A stretch of DNA of 5,612 nt from Trueperaceae bacterium (GTDB taxonomy: Bacteria > Deinococcota > Deinococci > Deinococcales > Trueperaceae). Numbering within the stretch: position 1 is the first letter of the stretch; the number at the start of each line of letters is the position of its first letter. The stretch spans positions 1-5,612 of the forward strand of contig JAGXHO010000196.1 in NCBI GenBank assembly GCA_024636105.1. The letters run 5' to 3'. Below are positions 1 to 5,612 of the stretch, piece after piece. The position numbers and the translations under genes were made by a program. A model generated the notes under the pieces. That model ran no database searches, was not told where the DNA came from, and saw nothing but the letters and a program-made list of their open reading frames with translations.

Positions 1-107
1 ACCGGGGTGATGGATGGCGTCGGGCCGATGCCGGCGCAGGCCACGAGCACCAAGCCGAACACGAGCGCGGCGAGCAGCGATGAAACGAGGGGACGGATGG
101 ATCGCAA
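1..107 (-). CDS. Predicted lipoprotein, N-terminal part only (runs off left edge)
   Basis: A reading frame of 35 full codons starts at a TTG (105-107) and is still open at the window edge. It begins LRSIRPLVSS and continues into a hydrophobic segment, SLLAALVFGLVLVAC, which ends in the lipobox L-V-A-C at residues 21-24. Two arginines (residues 2 and 5) precede the core. This is a textbook type II signal peptide: Sec export, lipidation of Cys24, cleavage by signal peptidase II. The mature start, CAGIGPTPSITPV, is rich in Gly, Pro and Thr, as lipoprotein tethers often are. The TTG start is chosen because a perfect AGGAGG lies 7 nt upstream and no ATG or GTG fits. The gene follows the flavoenzyme by 72 nt on the same strand, so it may encode an exported partner. 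The function of the mature protein cannot be seen here. Confidence 0.72.
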   Translation of the reverse strand, partial: MRSIRPLVSSLLAALVFGLVLVACAGIGPTPSITP

Positions 108-114
108 GGTGGGT

Positions 115-120
115 CCTCCT
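115..120 (-). promoter_or_regulatory. Ribosome binding site AGGAGG of the lipoprotein gene
   Basis: On the minus strand this reads AGGAGG, followed by a 7-nt spacer (ACCCACC) and then TTG at 107. The match to the anti-Shine-Dalgarno sequence and the spacing decide the non-ATG start. It lies 15 nt downstream of the hairpin at 136-161. Confidence 0.7.
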
Positions 121-135
121 GGCGGTGAACGGCGT

Positions 136-161
136 GCCGGGGGCGTGCGTTCGCCCCCGGC
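136..161 (-). terminator. Perfect 10-bp GC hairpin, possible terminator or attenuator
   Basis: The arms GCCGGGGGCG (136-145) and CGCCCCCGGC (152-161) are exact reverse complements around a 6-nt loop, so all ten pairs are G-C. The hairpin begins 18 nt after the flavoenzyme stop codon (180-182) and ends 15 nt before the lipoprotein Shine-Dalgarno sequence. No U-tract follows on the minus strand, so it is not a classical intrinsic terminator. U-less GC hairpins are often proposed as terminators in high-GC bacteria. It could instead attenuate transcription or protect a processed mRNA end. Only 15 nt separate it from the next ribosome binding site, so no promoter fits in between. Confidence 0.5.
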
Positions 162-179
162 GTCGTCCGGCGACGGGTC

Positions 180-1577
180 TTAGCCGCTTGGTTCGATGTT
201 CTGGTTGACGCGGAACAGGTACGCCGGGTCGTAGGTGGCCTTGATCCGCGCGAGGCGCGGGTAGTTGTCGCGGTACGTCGCGCGGACGCGTTCTTGGCCC
301 TCGTCCATCATGAAGTTGACGTAGGCGCCGCCCGAGGAGTGCGGATGCAGCGCGGTCCAGTACGCCTTCGCCCAGTCGGCCAGCACGTCGGCCTTGGCGG
401 GATCCGGATCGACGCCGACGATGACCTGCGCCCAGTTCGCCTCGCGGTAGCTCCAGGGCGTCTCGTCGTCGGCCACGTCGTGGGCCGCGCCGTCGATGGG
501 GTAGAGGTGCATCGAGGACTGCATCGTCGGCAGCTTGGCGGCGTGCTCCACGTGCGCCGCGATCGCCGCGTCGCTCAGCTCGTCGAAGAAGTCCGCGCGC
601 CAGTACCACTGGTGCCCCGGCGGGTAGAGCCCGTCGAACGCACCCTGGAGCGCCGGGAACGGCATCGCGTGGACCCCGTGCAGGAGGGGGGTTCCGAACG
701 CGGCGACGGGCGCGAAGACCTCGTCGGCGCGCTCGGGTGGGCCGGTGTAACACCACACGATGCCGCAGACCTTCCGGTGGTGGAGGTGTTCGGGGAACGG
801 CGGTCCGGGCGGCACTGTCAGGAAGGCGAAGAACCCGGTCAGGTCGCGTGGCGCCTCGCGGATGAAGGTGCGGTACCAGCGCATCACGTCCGCGGCGTCG
901 TCCAGGCTCCACAGGGTCGGTCCGCCGACGATGGTCGCCACGGGGTGCGCTCGGAACAAGAACGAGGTGACCACCCCGAAGTTCCCGCCGCCGCCCCGCA
1001 CCGCCCAAAAGAGGTCCTGGTGCTCGTGCGCGTTGGCGGTCACCATGCGGCCGTCGGCGAGCACGACGTCGACCTCGAGCAGGTTGTCGATCGTGAGCCC
1101 GTGGCGCCGGGTGAGGTGGCCGAGTCCACCGCCGAGCGTCAGGCCGCCGACGCCGGTGGTCGAGATGATGCCGCTCGGGACCGCGAGGCCGAAGGCGTGG
1201 GCGGCGTGGTCGACCTTGCCCCAGGTGGCGCCCCCCTCGACCCGCACCGTCCGAGCCTCGGGGTCGACGCGGACGCCGTTCATACCGGCCAGGTCGATCA
1301 CCAGGCCGTCGTCGACGCTGCCCAGGCCGCCGCCGTTGTGGCCGCCACCGCGGACGGCCAGCGGCAGGCCGTGGTCGCGGGCGAAGGCGATGGCCGCCAT
1401 CACGTCCGCGACGTCGAGGCAGCGCGCGATGAGCGCCGGACGCTTGTCGATCATGGCGTTGTAGAGCTTGCGCGCGTCGTCGTAGGCGTCGTCGCCTGCG
1501 CGGACGAGGTCGCCGCGCAGCGCGGCCGCGAACGCGTCGAGGGCTTCGGGAGCAAGGTCGGGCCGGGTCGTGGTCAT
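180..1577 (-). CDS. FAD-linked oxidoreductase, berberine-bridge/6-hydroxynicotine-oxidase-like (PCMH + BBE domains)
   Basis: A flavin-dependent oxidase or dehydrogenase of 465 residues, the usual length for bacterial family members. The PCMH-type FAD-binding domain spans about residues 40-215. It contains RGGGHNGGGLG (76-86), whose His80 is the expected 8-alpha-histidyl FAD attachment site, then TGVGGLTLGGG (141-151) and WAVRGGGGNFGV (191-202). The C-terminal BBE motif is present: YVNFMMDEG (419-427), then YRDNYPRLARIKATYDP and FRVNQNI (435-461). Bicovalent relatives have a second FAD-linking Cys in the stretch that here reads PSGIISTTGVGG (134-145), so this enzyme should be mono-covalent. 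There is no signal peptide, so it is probably cytosolic. Substrate is unknown; relatives oxidise sugars, alkaloids and polyketide-type alcohols. The ATG at 1577 has GAGAGGA about 5 nt upstream; extending the frame upstream would overlap the DUF4242 gene. Stop is TAA. It is third of the four largely visible genes of the run. Confidence 0.93.
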   Translation of the reverse strand: MTTTRPDLAPEALDAFAAALRGDLVRAGDDAYDDARKLYNAMIDKRPALIARCLDVADVMAAIAFARDHGLPLAVRGGGHNGGGLGSVDDGLVIDLAGMNGVRVDPEARTVRVEGGATWGKVDHAAHAFGLAVPSGIISTTGVGGLTLGGGLGHLTRRHGLTIDNLLEVDVVLADGRMVTANAHEHQDLFWAVRGGGGNFGVVTSFLFRAHPVATIVGGPTLWSLDDAADVMRWYRTFIREAPRDLTGFFAFLTVPPGPPFPEHLHHRKVCGIVWCYTGPPERADEVFAPVAAFGTPLLHGVHAMPFPALQGAFDGLYPPGHQWYWRADFFDELSDAAIAAHVEHAAKLPTMQSSMHLYPIDGAAHDVADDETPWSYREANWAQVIVGVDPDPAKADVLADWAKAYWTALHPHSSGGAYVNFMMDEGQERVRATYRDNYPRLARIKATYDPAYLFRVNQNIEPSG

Positions 1578-1581
1578 GGGC

Positions 1582-1615
1582 GTCCTCTCGGGGAGGACTC
1601 GGGAACCCGTCCTCC
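1582..1615 (-). promoter_or_regulatory. Alternative hairpins over the flavoenzyme Shine-Dalgarno (possible translational switch)
   Basis: Read as minus-strand RNA, three segments precede the ATG. A is GGAGGAC (1615-1609), B is GTCCTCC (1598-1592), and C is GAGGAC (1587-1582), which carries the Shine-Dalgarno sequence and ends 4 nt before the start codon. A and B are perfectly complementary over 7 bp with a 10-nt loop. B and C are perfectly complementary over 6 bp with a 5-nt loop. B cannot pair with both, so A:B would expose the ribosome site and B:C would hide it. This is the layout of a translational switch, but in such G-rich DNA with SD-like repeats chance pairing is possible. No known riboswitch class is recognised. 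Confidence 0.35.
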
Positions 1616-1640
1616 TGGAGCAGGACCCTAGGCGATGGTC

Positions 1641-1680
1641 CGTTCCCCGGCCGTTGCCGCTATGGGAACGCCCCGGAACG
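1641..1680. promoter_or_regulatory. CGTTCC/GGAACG motif cluster, candidate operator
   Basis: CGTTCCC (1641-1647) and GGGAACG (1664-1670) form a perfect 7-bp inverted repeat with a 16-nt spacer. A further GGAACG (1675-1680) repeats the right half-site exactly 10 bp downstream, one helical turn. All three lie in the 139-nt gap between the DUF4242 and flavoenzyme genes. On the minus strand a TAGGGT (1630-1625) that fits a TANNNT -10 box follows, with no convincing -35 element. The cluster could be a binding site for the regulator encoded upstream or for another factor. This is inference from symmetry alone. Confidence 0.3.
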
Positions 1681-1716
1681 GGTCCGAGGCGGGCGGGTCG
1701 GTCCGACGGGCGCGCG

Positions 1717-1980
1717 TCAGCGGAACATGGTGGGGTCGAGTTCGCGCACCACCGAGGCGCTGTCGAACGGCAGGCCGGCGCTGCGGGCGTGCTCCAGAAG
1801 GAGTTCGAGGTTGAGCGCCTCGTACTCGCAGTAGATCTTCCCCTCGTCGGCCGAGTAGTAGGAGCGGATCCAGCGAATCCCCGACATCTGCGCCAGCGCG
1901 TCATTGGAACCGTACCCGGCGGTCTGGATCTCCTCATCGGACAGCGAACCTACGGTGCGGTGGATCAGGTACTTCGGCAT
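1717..1980 (-). CDS. DUF4242 family small protein (SCO4226-like)
   Basis: An 87-residue protein with the DUF4242 pattern. It has an N-terminal beta strand MPKYLIHRTV, a mid-protein IRWIRSYYSADEGKIYCEYEA stretch (about residues 35-55), a helix NLELLLEHARSAGLP, and a closing strand VVRELDP. Such proteins are small dimeric alpha/beta ferredoxin-like folds. A Streptomyces member (SCO4226) has been described as nickel-responsive and nickel-binding. His7 and Cys51 sit at positions commonly His and Cys in the family and could be ligands or functional residues, which is inference. The enzymatic role of the family is unsettled. The ATG at 1980 is preceded by GGGAGGA with a 5-nt spacer, and the stop is TGA. 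It begins 31 nt after the regulator ends, so the two are very likely cotranscribed. No signal peptide or membrane segment; cytosolic. Confidence 0.9.
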   Translation of the reverse strand: MPKYLIHRTVGSLSDEEIQTAGYGSNDALAQMSGIRWIRSYYSADEGKIYCEYEALNLELLLEHARSAGLPFDSASVVRELDPTMFR

Positions 1981-1985
1981 GGTGG

Positions 1986-1992
1986 TCCTCCC
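1986..1992 (-). promoter_or_regulatory. Ribosome binding site GGGAGGA of the DUF4242 gene
   Basis: On the minus strand GGGAGGA is followed by CCACC and then ATG at 1980. It lies inside the 31-nt gap after the regulator's TAG stop. It fixes the start of the small protein, whose frame is otherwise open far upstream into the regulator gene. Confidence 0.75.
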
Positions 1993-2011
1993 TCGTGCGC
2001 GCTGGTCCAGC

Positions 2012-5000
2012 CTACGCGGTGGCGCTGCCCCCGAGCATCGCGAGGGCCTCGACGGTCGACACCGCCCCGTCGACGTCGCCGCCGTCGCGCCGCAGCGCCA
2101 GCGACCGCTCCAGGCAGGCGCGAGCCTCGTCCAGGCGACCGGCGAGGCGGTAGCTCGACGCCAAGCTGGTGAGCACGAACGCCTCGCCGAGCCGGTCGTC
2201 GCCTGCGTGCGCGCGATCGACCGCGTCGCGCCCCGCGGCGATGCTCTCCTCGAGGCGACCGAGGTCGCGGTAGACGACCCCGAGGCTCGCGCGCGCGGCG
2301 ATCGCCCGCTCGGGCATCTCGGCACGCTCCGCCGTCGCGAACGCGTTTCGGTACGCTTCTGCGGCCCGCTCCAGGTTGCCCGTGCCCCAGTTCAGCGCGC
2401 CGAGTTCCATCTGCACCAGGCCCAACCGGTGCACGTCGTGGAGTCGATCGAAGATCGCCTCGGCCGACTCGAGGCTCGATCTGGCGACCTCGGGCCGCCC
2501 CAACCGGCGCCGCGCCAAGCCGCCGTACAAGACCAACGCGTCGCCATGCCCGATCTCGTCCGCGGCGACGCCAGTCATGGCGAACGAGGCTTCCAGGAGC
2601 CTCGCAGCCGTGCCGTAACTCCGACCCGCGTCCTCGTACGCGCCCAGCCCTTCGTAGGCCACGCCAGCGCTGATTCGTGGGTACCCCTCGTGGCGAAAGT
2701 CGCCCGTCGCCGCTCCCTGAACCGTGGCCGCGGCGAAGTGGTCGAGCGCGTGCTGGTAGCGGCCCTGGCCGAGGTAGATCTTGCCGAGGCTCATGTGTTT
2801 CTCGACGACCAGGTGCTTGTCGTCCATCTGCAAGCAGATCGGGATCAGCTGCTCCAGCACGGTGGCGGCCTCCATCTCGTCGCCGCGCCGCAGGTGCATC
2901 CAGGCGCGCAGGTCCATGCGCACGTACCCTTCGAGGAGATCGCCGAGTTCGCCGTAGATCGAGGCCGCTTGCTCCGACCACCGTTCGGCCTCGGCGACGT
3001 CGTCGAGCCATCGGTACGCGTGCGAGAGGTTCTCGGCGGTGGCCGCGAGCGCCCGCTGGTGCCCGAGGTCGCGGTGGATCGCCATCGCCGCGAAGCTGGC
3101 GTCGATCACCGCCTGATAATCGCCGCGCATCCACGCCAGGTAGGCGACCTCCCGGTAGACCCGTGCCCGGGCGCCGCCGTCGCCGAGCTGCTCGAACAAG
3201 GCGTCGGCCCGCTCGAACGCTTCCGTCGCGCCGGACCGGTCTCCCTGCACCGACCGAACCGCCATGCGCTTCAGCGCCGCTTCCGCCCGCTTCCGGGTAT
3301 CGCCGATCCGCTCGGCGAGGACCGTGAGTCGTTCGATCACGTCGATCCACTCGGGTCGCCGGTCCATGAACTCAAGCAGGCGCTCGACGACCTGCAACGT
3401 CTCGAAACGCTTGACGTCCGGCTCGTCCAGCCGATGCGCGATCGCCAGCATGCGCGTGCAGGCAGACCGCGCCACCTCCCAAGCGCCGCTCGCCTCGGCG
3501 ATGCGCGCCGCGACGCCAAGGTGGTCGTAGGCTTGCGGCCACAGCTCGGCGCGAAGGAAGTGGTGGGCGAGCTCGGCCTCGTCGGCACCTTCCGCTTCGA
3601 GGACCCGCACCACGCTCGCGTGCAGCGCACGCCTGGCGGGCGGCCCCAAACCCTCGTAGATGGTCTGGCGCAGCTTGTCGTGCGAGAACGCGTACGCCCC
3701 GTCCGCCGATCCGACGATCAGGCCGGCCGCCACGAGCGGCTCGAAGGTCGACCACAGGTCGGTCGAGACGCCGTCGAGGACGCGCTCGAGGTGGGTGTAC
3801 TCGAAGCCGCGACCGATGACGGCGGCGGCGTCGAGGACGGTGCGAGCATCGGCTCCGAAGGACTGATAGCGCGCCCAGATCAGCGAGCGGACCGACTCCG
3901 GGACGGCGGCTTCCGCGAGGCGCTCGCGGCTCGGCGTCGCGACGCGCCGGTCGGCGTCCGGTTCGAGCAGGTGCGTGTCGCGCAGCCAGCGGAGGTACTC
4001 CAAAACGTAGAACGGGTTGCCTTCCGACTCGCCGTGGACGAACTCCGCGAAGTGCTCGAGGTCGGGCCCTTCACCGCCCAGGACCTCGGCCACGAGGTGG
4101 CGGGTCTGTCCGGCATCGAAGCGGTCCAGGCGCACCGTTCGGATCGCCCGCCGCTCGGCCAGCTGCGCTCTCCAGCGTTCGAGCACGACCCGGTCCTCCC
4201 GGCGGTGGCTGACCACGATCAGGACGCGCTCGTCTCGGATGCGGTGGGCGGCGTAGGCGAGGAACTCGAGCGTCGCGGCGTCGGACCACTGCAGATCGTC
4301 GACGAACAGCACCGCGCCGCGCCCATCCGCCGCGGCGTCGACGAGCCGTGCGGTCAGCGCCCGATGCACGCTGCCACGATCGCGCTGCTCGGACGCCGCG
4401 AAGCGGTTCGCGTCCGGAATGCTCGCGACCGGTTCGCCGCCGAGGACGCCCAGCGCCGCTCGCACCGGCTCCAGGGGCGCGCTCAGGTCGCGCTCGTAGC
4501 AGCGGCCGGCGAACGCCGCGACGCCGTCCGGCAGGCCCGCCAGGAACGTTTCGACGAGGCGGGTCTTGCCGACGCCTGCCTCACCCTCCACCGCCACGAC
4601 CCCGCCTTCGCCGGCGAGCGCCGACGCGAGGCGCTCGTCGAGCTTGGCGAGCTCGGCGCGACGGCCGAGGAACGACGGCGTACCCCAGGCCGATGGGGTG
4701 GGGCGCGGCGCCTGCCGCGGCGAGCCGGCGGGCGGATCGGCGCCGCGCGCGGCGTCCGTGACCGCTCGGTGCAGCGCGCGTATGGCGCCGTCGGGCTCGA
4801 CGCCCAGCTCGGCACCGACGTCGCGGGCGTACGCCGCGTACACGCGCTCCACCGCGTCCACGCGCCCGGCGGCCGCCAGGCTCCGCATGCAGCAATGCAC
4901 GGCGCGCTCGTCGAGCGGATCCGTCCGCAAGAGCGCCAGCGAGAGCTCGGCGGCCTCATCGGGTTCGGACGGATCGAGCTGCGCGCAGCGGGCGACGACG

Positions 5001-5527
5001 CCCTCGACGAGCTGCGTTCGGTGCTCCGCGCGCTCGTGGTCGAGCCACGCCGCGAACTCGCTCGTCGCCCCGGCGTCGAGCCCTTCGAGCAGCGGTCCGC
5101 GGGACAGCGCCAGCGCGGCGGCGGGGTCTTGATCGCGCAGGGCGTCGCGCCACGCATCGAGGTCGGACGCCACCTGCCAACGGAACCGGTCGCCGTCGGC
5201 CACGACGCCGTCCACCTGGTGGCGCGCGCGATGGAGCAGCTTTCGCAGGTTCCGGCGGCCGACCGCGTCCACGCGGTCCGGCCAGAACAGGAAGATCACC
5301 TCGTCGCGCGACACCCAGCCGGCGCGGACCGCCAGGTACGCCAAGAAGCGGTGCAGCTGGGTTGCGCCGAGGTAGCTGGTTCGTCCTTCCTCGCGCAGTT
5401 CCGGACGGCCGAAGAGCCGTACGGCATCGGGGGACATGCCGGAGTGTAGACCGGCTGGCGCGACGCCTCCTTGGAGTACGCGGTTGGGCAAGGGGCTCCG
5501 ATCGGCCCGCCGGGTCGTGCTCGCCAC
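2012..5527 (-). CDS. SARP-like regulator: wHTH-BTAD, STAND/AAA-type ATPase, C-terminal TPR repeats
   Basis: A 1171-residue signal-transducing regulator, numbered from GTG 5527. A winged helix (about 34-118, starting VRLFGRPEL and including LAYLAVRAG and FLFWPD) is followed by a BTAD domain (about 123-260, ending DVGAELGVEPDG). This order is that of the SARP/AfsR family, so DNA binding should be N-terminal. A Pro-rich linker (261-284) leads to an AAA_16-type NTPase. It has Walker A GEAGVGKT (315-322), Walker B VLFVDD with QWSD (406-416), LIVVSHRRED (436-445), EGNPFYVLEYL (about 502-512) and FSHDKLRQTIYE (614-625). From about 668 to the end at least six TPR-like units of about 40 residues follow, e.g. 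LGVVYRDLGRLEESIAAGRD. There is no C-terminal LuxR helix-turn-helix, unlike MalT. Ligand or partner binding to the TPR arm probably gates the ATPase (family inference). GTG 5527 is chosen for GGAGG 7 nt upstream; ATG 5437 (1141 aa), just before the conserved fold, is a real alternative. Stop is TAG. Confidence 0.92.
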   Translation of the reverse strand: MASTTRRADRSPLPNRVLQGGVAPAGLHSGMSPDAVRLFGRPELREEGRTSYLGATQLHRFLAYLAVRAGWVSRDEVIFLFWPDRVDAVGRRNLRKLLHRARHQVDGVVADGDRFRWQVASDLDAWRDALRDQDPAAALALSRGPLLEGLDAGATSEFAAWLDHERAEHRTQLVEGVVARCAQLDPSEPDEAAELSLALLRTDPLDERAVHCCMRSLAAAGRVDAVERVYAAYARDVGAELGVEPDGAIRALHRAVTDAARGADPPAGSPRQAPRPTPSAWGTPSFLGRRAELAKLDERLASALAGEGGVVAVEGEAGVGKTRLVETFLAGLPDGVAAFAGRCYERDLSAPLEPVRAALGVLGGEPVASIPDANRFAASEQRDRGSVHRALTARLVDAAADGRGAVLFVDDLQWSDAATLEFLAYAAHRIRDERVLIVVSHRREDRVVLERWRAQLAERRAIRTVRLDRFDAGQTRHLVAEVLGGEGPDLEHFAEFVHGESEGNPFYVLEYLRWLRDTHLLEPDADRRVATPSRERLAEAAVPESVRSLIWARYQSFGADARTVLDAAAVIGRGFEYTHLERVLDGVSTDLWSTFEPLVAAGLIVGSADGAYAFSHDKLRQTIYEGLGPPARRALHASVVRVLEAEGADEAELAHHFLRAELWPQAYDHLGVAARIAEASGAWEVARSACTRMLAIAHRLDEPDVKRFETLQVVERLLEFMDRRPEWIDVIERLTVLAERIGDTRKRAEAALKRMAVRSVQGDRSGATEAFERADALFEQLGDGGARARVYREVAYLAWMRGDYQAVIDASFAAMAIHRDLGHQRALAATAENLSHAYRWLDDVAEAERWSEQAASIYGELGDLLEGYVRMDLRAWMHLRRGDEMEAATVLEQLIPICLQMDDKHLVVEKHMSLGKIYLGQGRYQHALDHFAAATVQGAATGDFRHEGYPRISAGVAYEGLGAYEDAGRSYGTAARLLEASFAMTGVAADEIGHGDALVLYGGLARRRLGRPEVARSSLESAEAIFDRLHDVHRLGLVQMELGALNWGTGNLERAAEAYRNAFATAERAEMPERAIAARASLGVVYRDLGRLEESIAAGRDAVDRAHAGDDRLGEAFVLTSLASSYRLAGRLDEARACLERSLALRRDGGDVDGAVSTVEALAMLGGSATA
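5438..5455 (-). promoter_or_regulatory. Possible leaderless -10 box (TACACT) inside an inverted repeat before ATG 5437
   Basis: On the minus strand TACACT (5448-5443) fits the TANNNT -10 pattern and ends 5 nt before the ATG at 5437, the spacing seen for leaderless transcripts. It is flanked by the inverted repeat GCCGG (5438-5442) and CCGGC (5451-5455), which could be an operator. No -35 hexamer is visible, and no Shine-Dalgarno sequence lies at working distance from this ATG. If active, it would give a regulator lacking the first 30 residues. The evidence is short motifs only. Confidence 0.25.
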
Positions 5528-5534
5528 GGCCACA

Positions 5535-5539
5535 CCTCC
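5535..5539 (-). promoter_or_regulatory. Ribosome binding site GGAGG for the regulator GTG start
   Basis: On the minus strand GGAGG is followed by a 7-nt spacer (TGTGGCC) and GTG at 5527. Another in-frame GTG at 5533 is only 1 nt from GGAGG, too close for normal initiation, so 5527 is preferred among the upstream starts. Confidence 0.55.
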
Positions 5540-5565
5540 GCTGTCGAATCGGGTCGTGCTGCCGC

Positions 5566-5612
5566 TCAGATGAGCTCGGCGAGGCGTGCGGCGACGGCCG
5601 CGGCCCCGTGGG
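5566..5612 (-). CDS. C-terminal end of an unidentified upstream gene
   Basis: Minus-strand codons from the right edge read HGAAAVAARLAELI followed by TGA (5566-5568). Thirteen of fourteen codons end in G or C, and the Ala-rich amphipathic helix is a common protein C-terminus, including in glycosyltransferases and other alpha/beta enzymes. The piece is too short for a family assignment. The stop lies 38 nt before the regulator's GTG, so the two may be cotranscribed. A chance open frame cannot be excluded at this length. Confidence 0.35.
   Translation of the reverse strand, partial: HGAAAVAARLAELI

Noticed and set aside
14..208. Plus-strand open frame MASGRCRRRPRAPS...
   Set aside because: Arg-rich product without motif, overlapping the well-supported lipoprotein start on the other strand and the end of the flavoenzyme gene.
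294..1631. Plus-strand open frame of about 445 codons opposite the flavoenzyme
   Set aside because: It is a shadow of a clearly recognised FAD oxidoreductase. Its composition is Arg/Val/Gly-rich with no motif, and no ribosome site or context supports it.
1699..1709. GTCGGTCCGAC palindrome just upstream (in transcript terms, downstream) of the DUF4242 stop
   Set aside because: The arms are separated by a single base, so no stable hairpin loop can form, and no U-tract follows; not called as a terminator.
1578..1937. Upstream in-frame extension of the flavoenzyme (585-residue version)
   Set aside because: It would overlap the DUF4242 gene, its added residues are Arg/Ser/Pro-rich and unlike the family, and ATG 1577 has its own ribosome site and gives the usual family length.
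1904..5449. Very long open frame on the plus strand, antisense to the regulator
   Set aside because: It mirrors the regulator gene. In high-GC DNA the codon bias of a real gene removes stops from an antisense frame. The translation is Arg/Val/Ala-rich with no recognisable domain, while the minus strand shows clear wHTH, BTAD, Walker and TPR motifs.
5470..5476. AAGGAGG on the minus strand inside the regulator N-terminal extension
   Set aside because: A perfect Shine-Dalgarno match, but no ATG, GTG or TTG lies 5-12 nt downstream; the nearest start, ATG 5437, is about 30 nt away, too far to be served by it.

Overview
The window is very GC-rich, with G or C at most third codon positions, GTG and TTG start codons, and strong GGAGG-type ribosome binding sites. 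The gene content points to a high-GC bacterium. Large wHTH-BTAD-ATPase-TPR regulators and DUF4242 proteins are commonest in Actinomycetota, but Chloroflexota or Deinococcota cannot be excluded. There are no RNA genes, CRISPR arrays, insertion sequences or phage genes.

Everything supported lies on the minus strand and reads right to left. In transcription order: (1) the last 14 codons of an unidentified upstream gene (5566-5612); (2) a giant SARP-like regulator with an N-terminal winged helix and BTAD domain, a STAND/AAA-type ATPase core and a long C-terminal TPR superhelix (2012-5527); (3) a small DUF4242 protein (1717-1980); (4) a berberine-bridge-type FAD-linked oxidoreductase of 465 residues (180-1577); (5) the first 36 residues of a predicted lipoprotein that starts with TTG (1-107) and is cut by the window edge.

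Gaps are short: 38 nt before the regulator, 31 nt between regulator and DUF4242, 139 nt between DUF4242 and the flavoenzyme, and 72 nt before the lipoprotein. The arrangement suggests one transcription unit with internal control points. The 139-nt gap holds a GGAACG/CGTTCC motif cluster and a pair of mutually exclusive hairpins, one of which covers the flavoenzyme's Shine-Dalgarno sequence. The 72-nt gap holds a perfect 10-bp GC hairpin that may terminate or attenuate transcription.

Working model (inference): the regulator senses a signal through its ATPase/TPR part and controls this cluster, in which a flavin oxidase, a small ferredoxin-like-fold DUF4242 protein and a surface lipoprotein act together. 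The substrate cannot be read from the sequence. The most useful point not obvious from long open frames is the lipoprotein start at the left edge.
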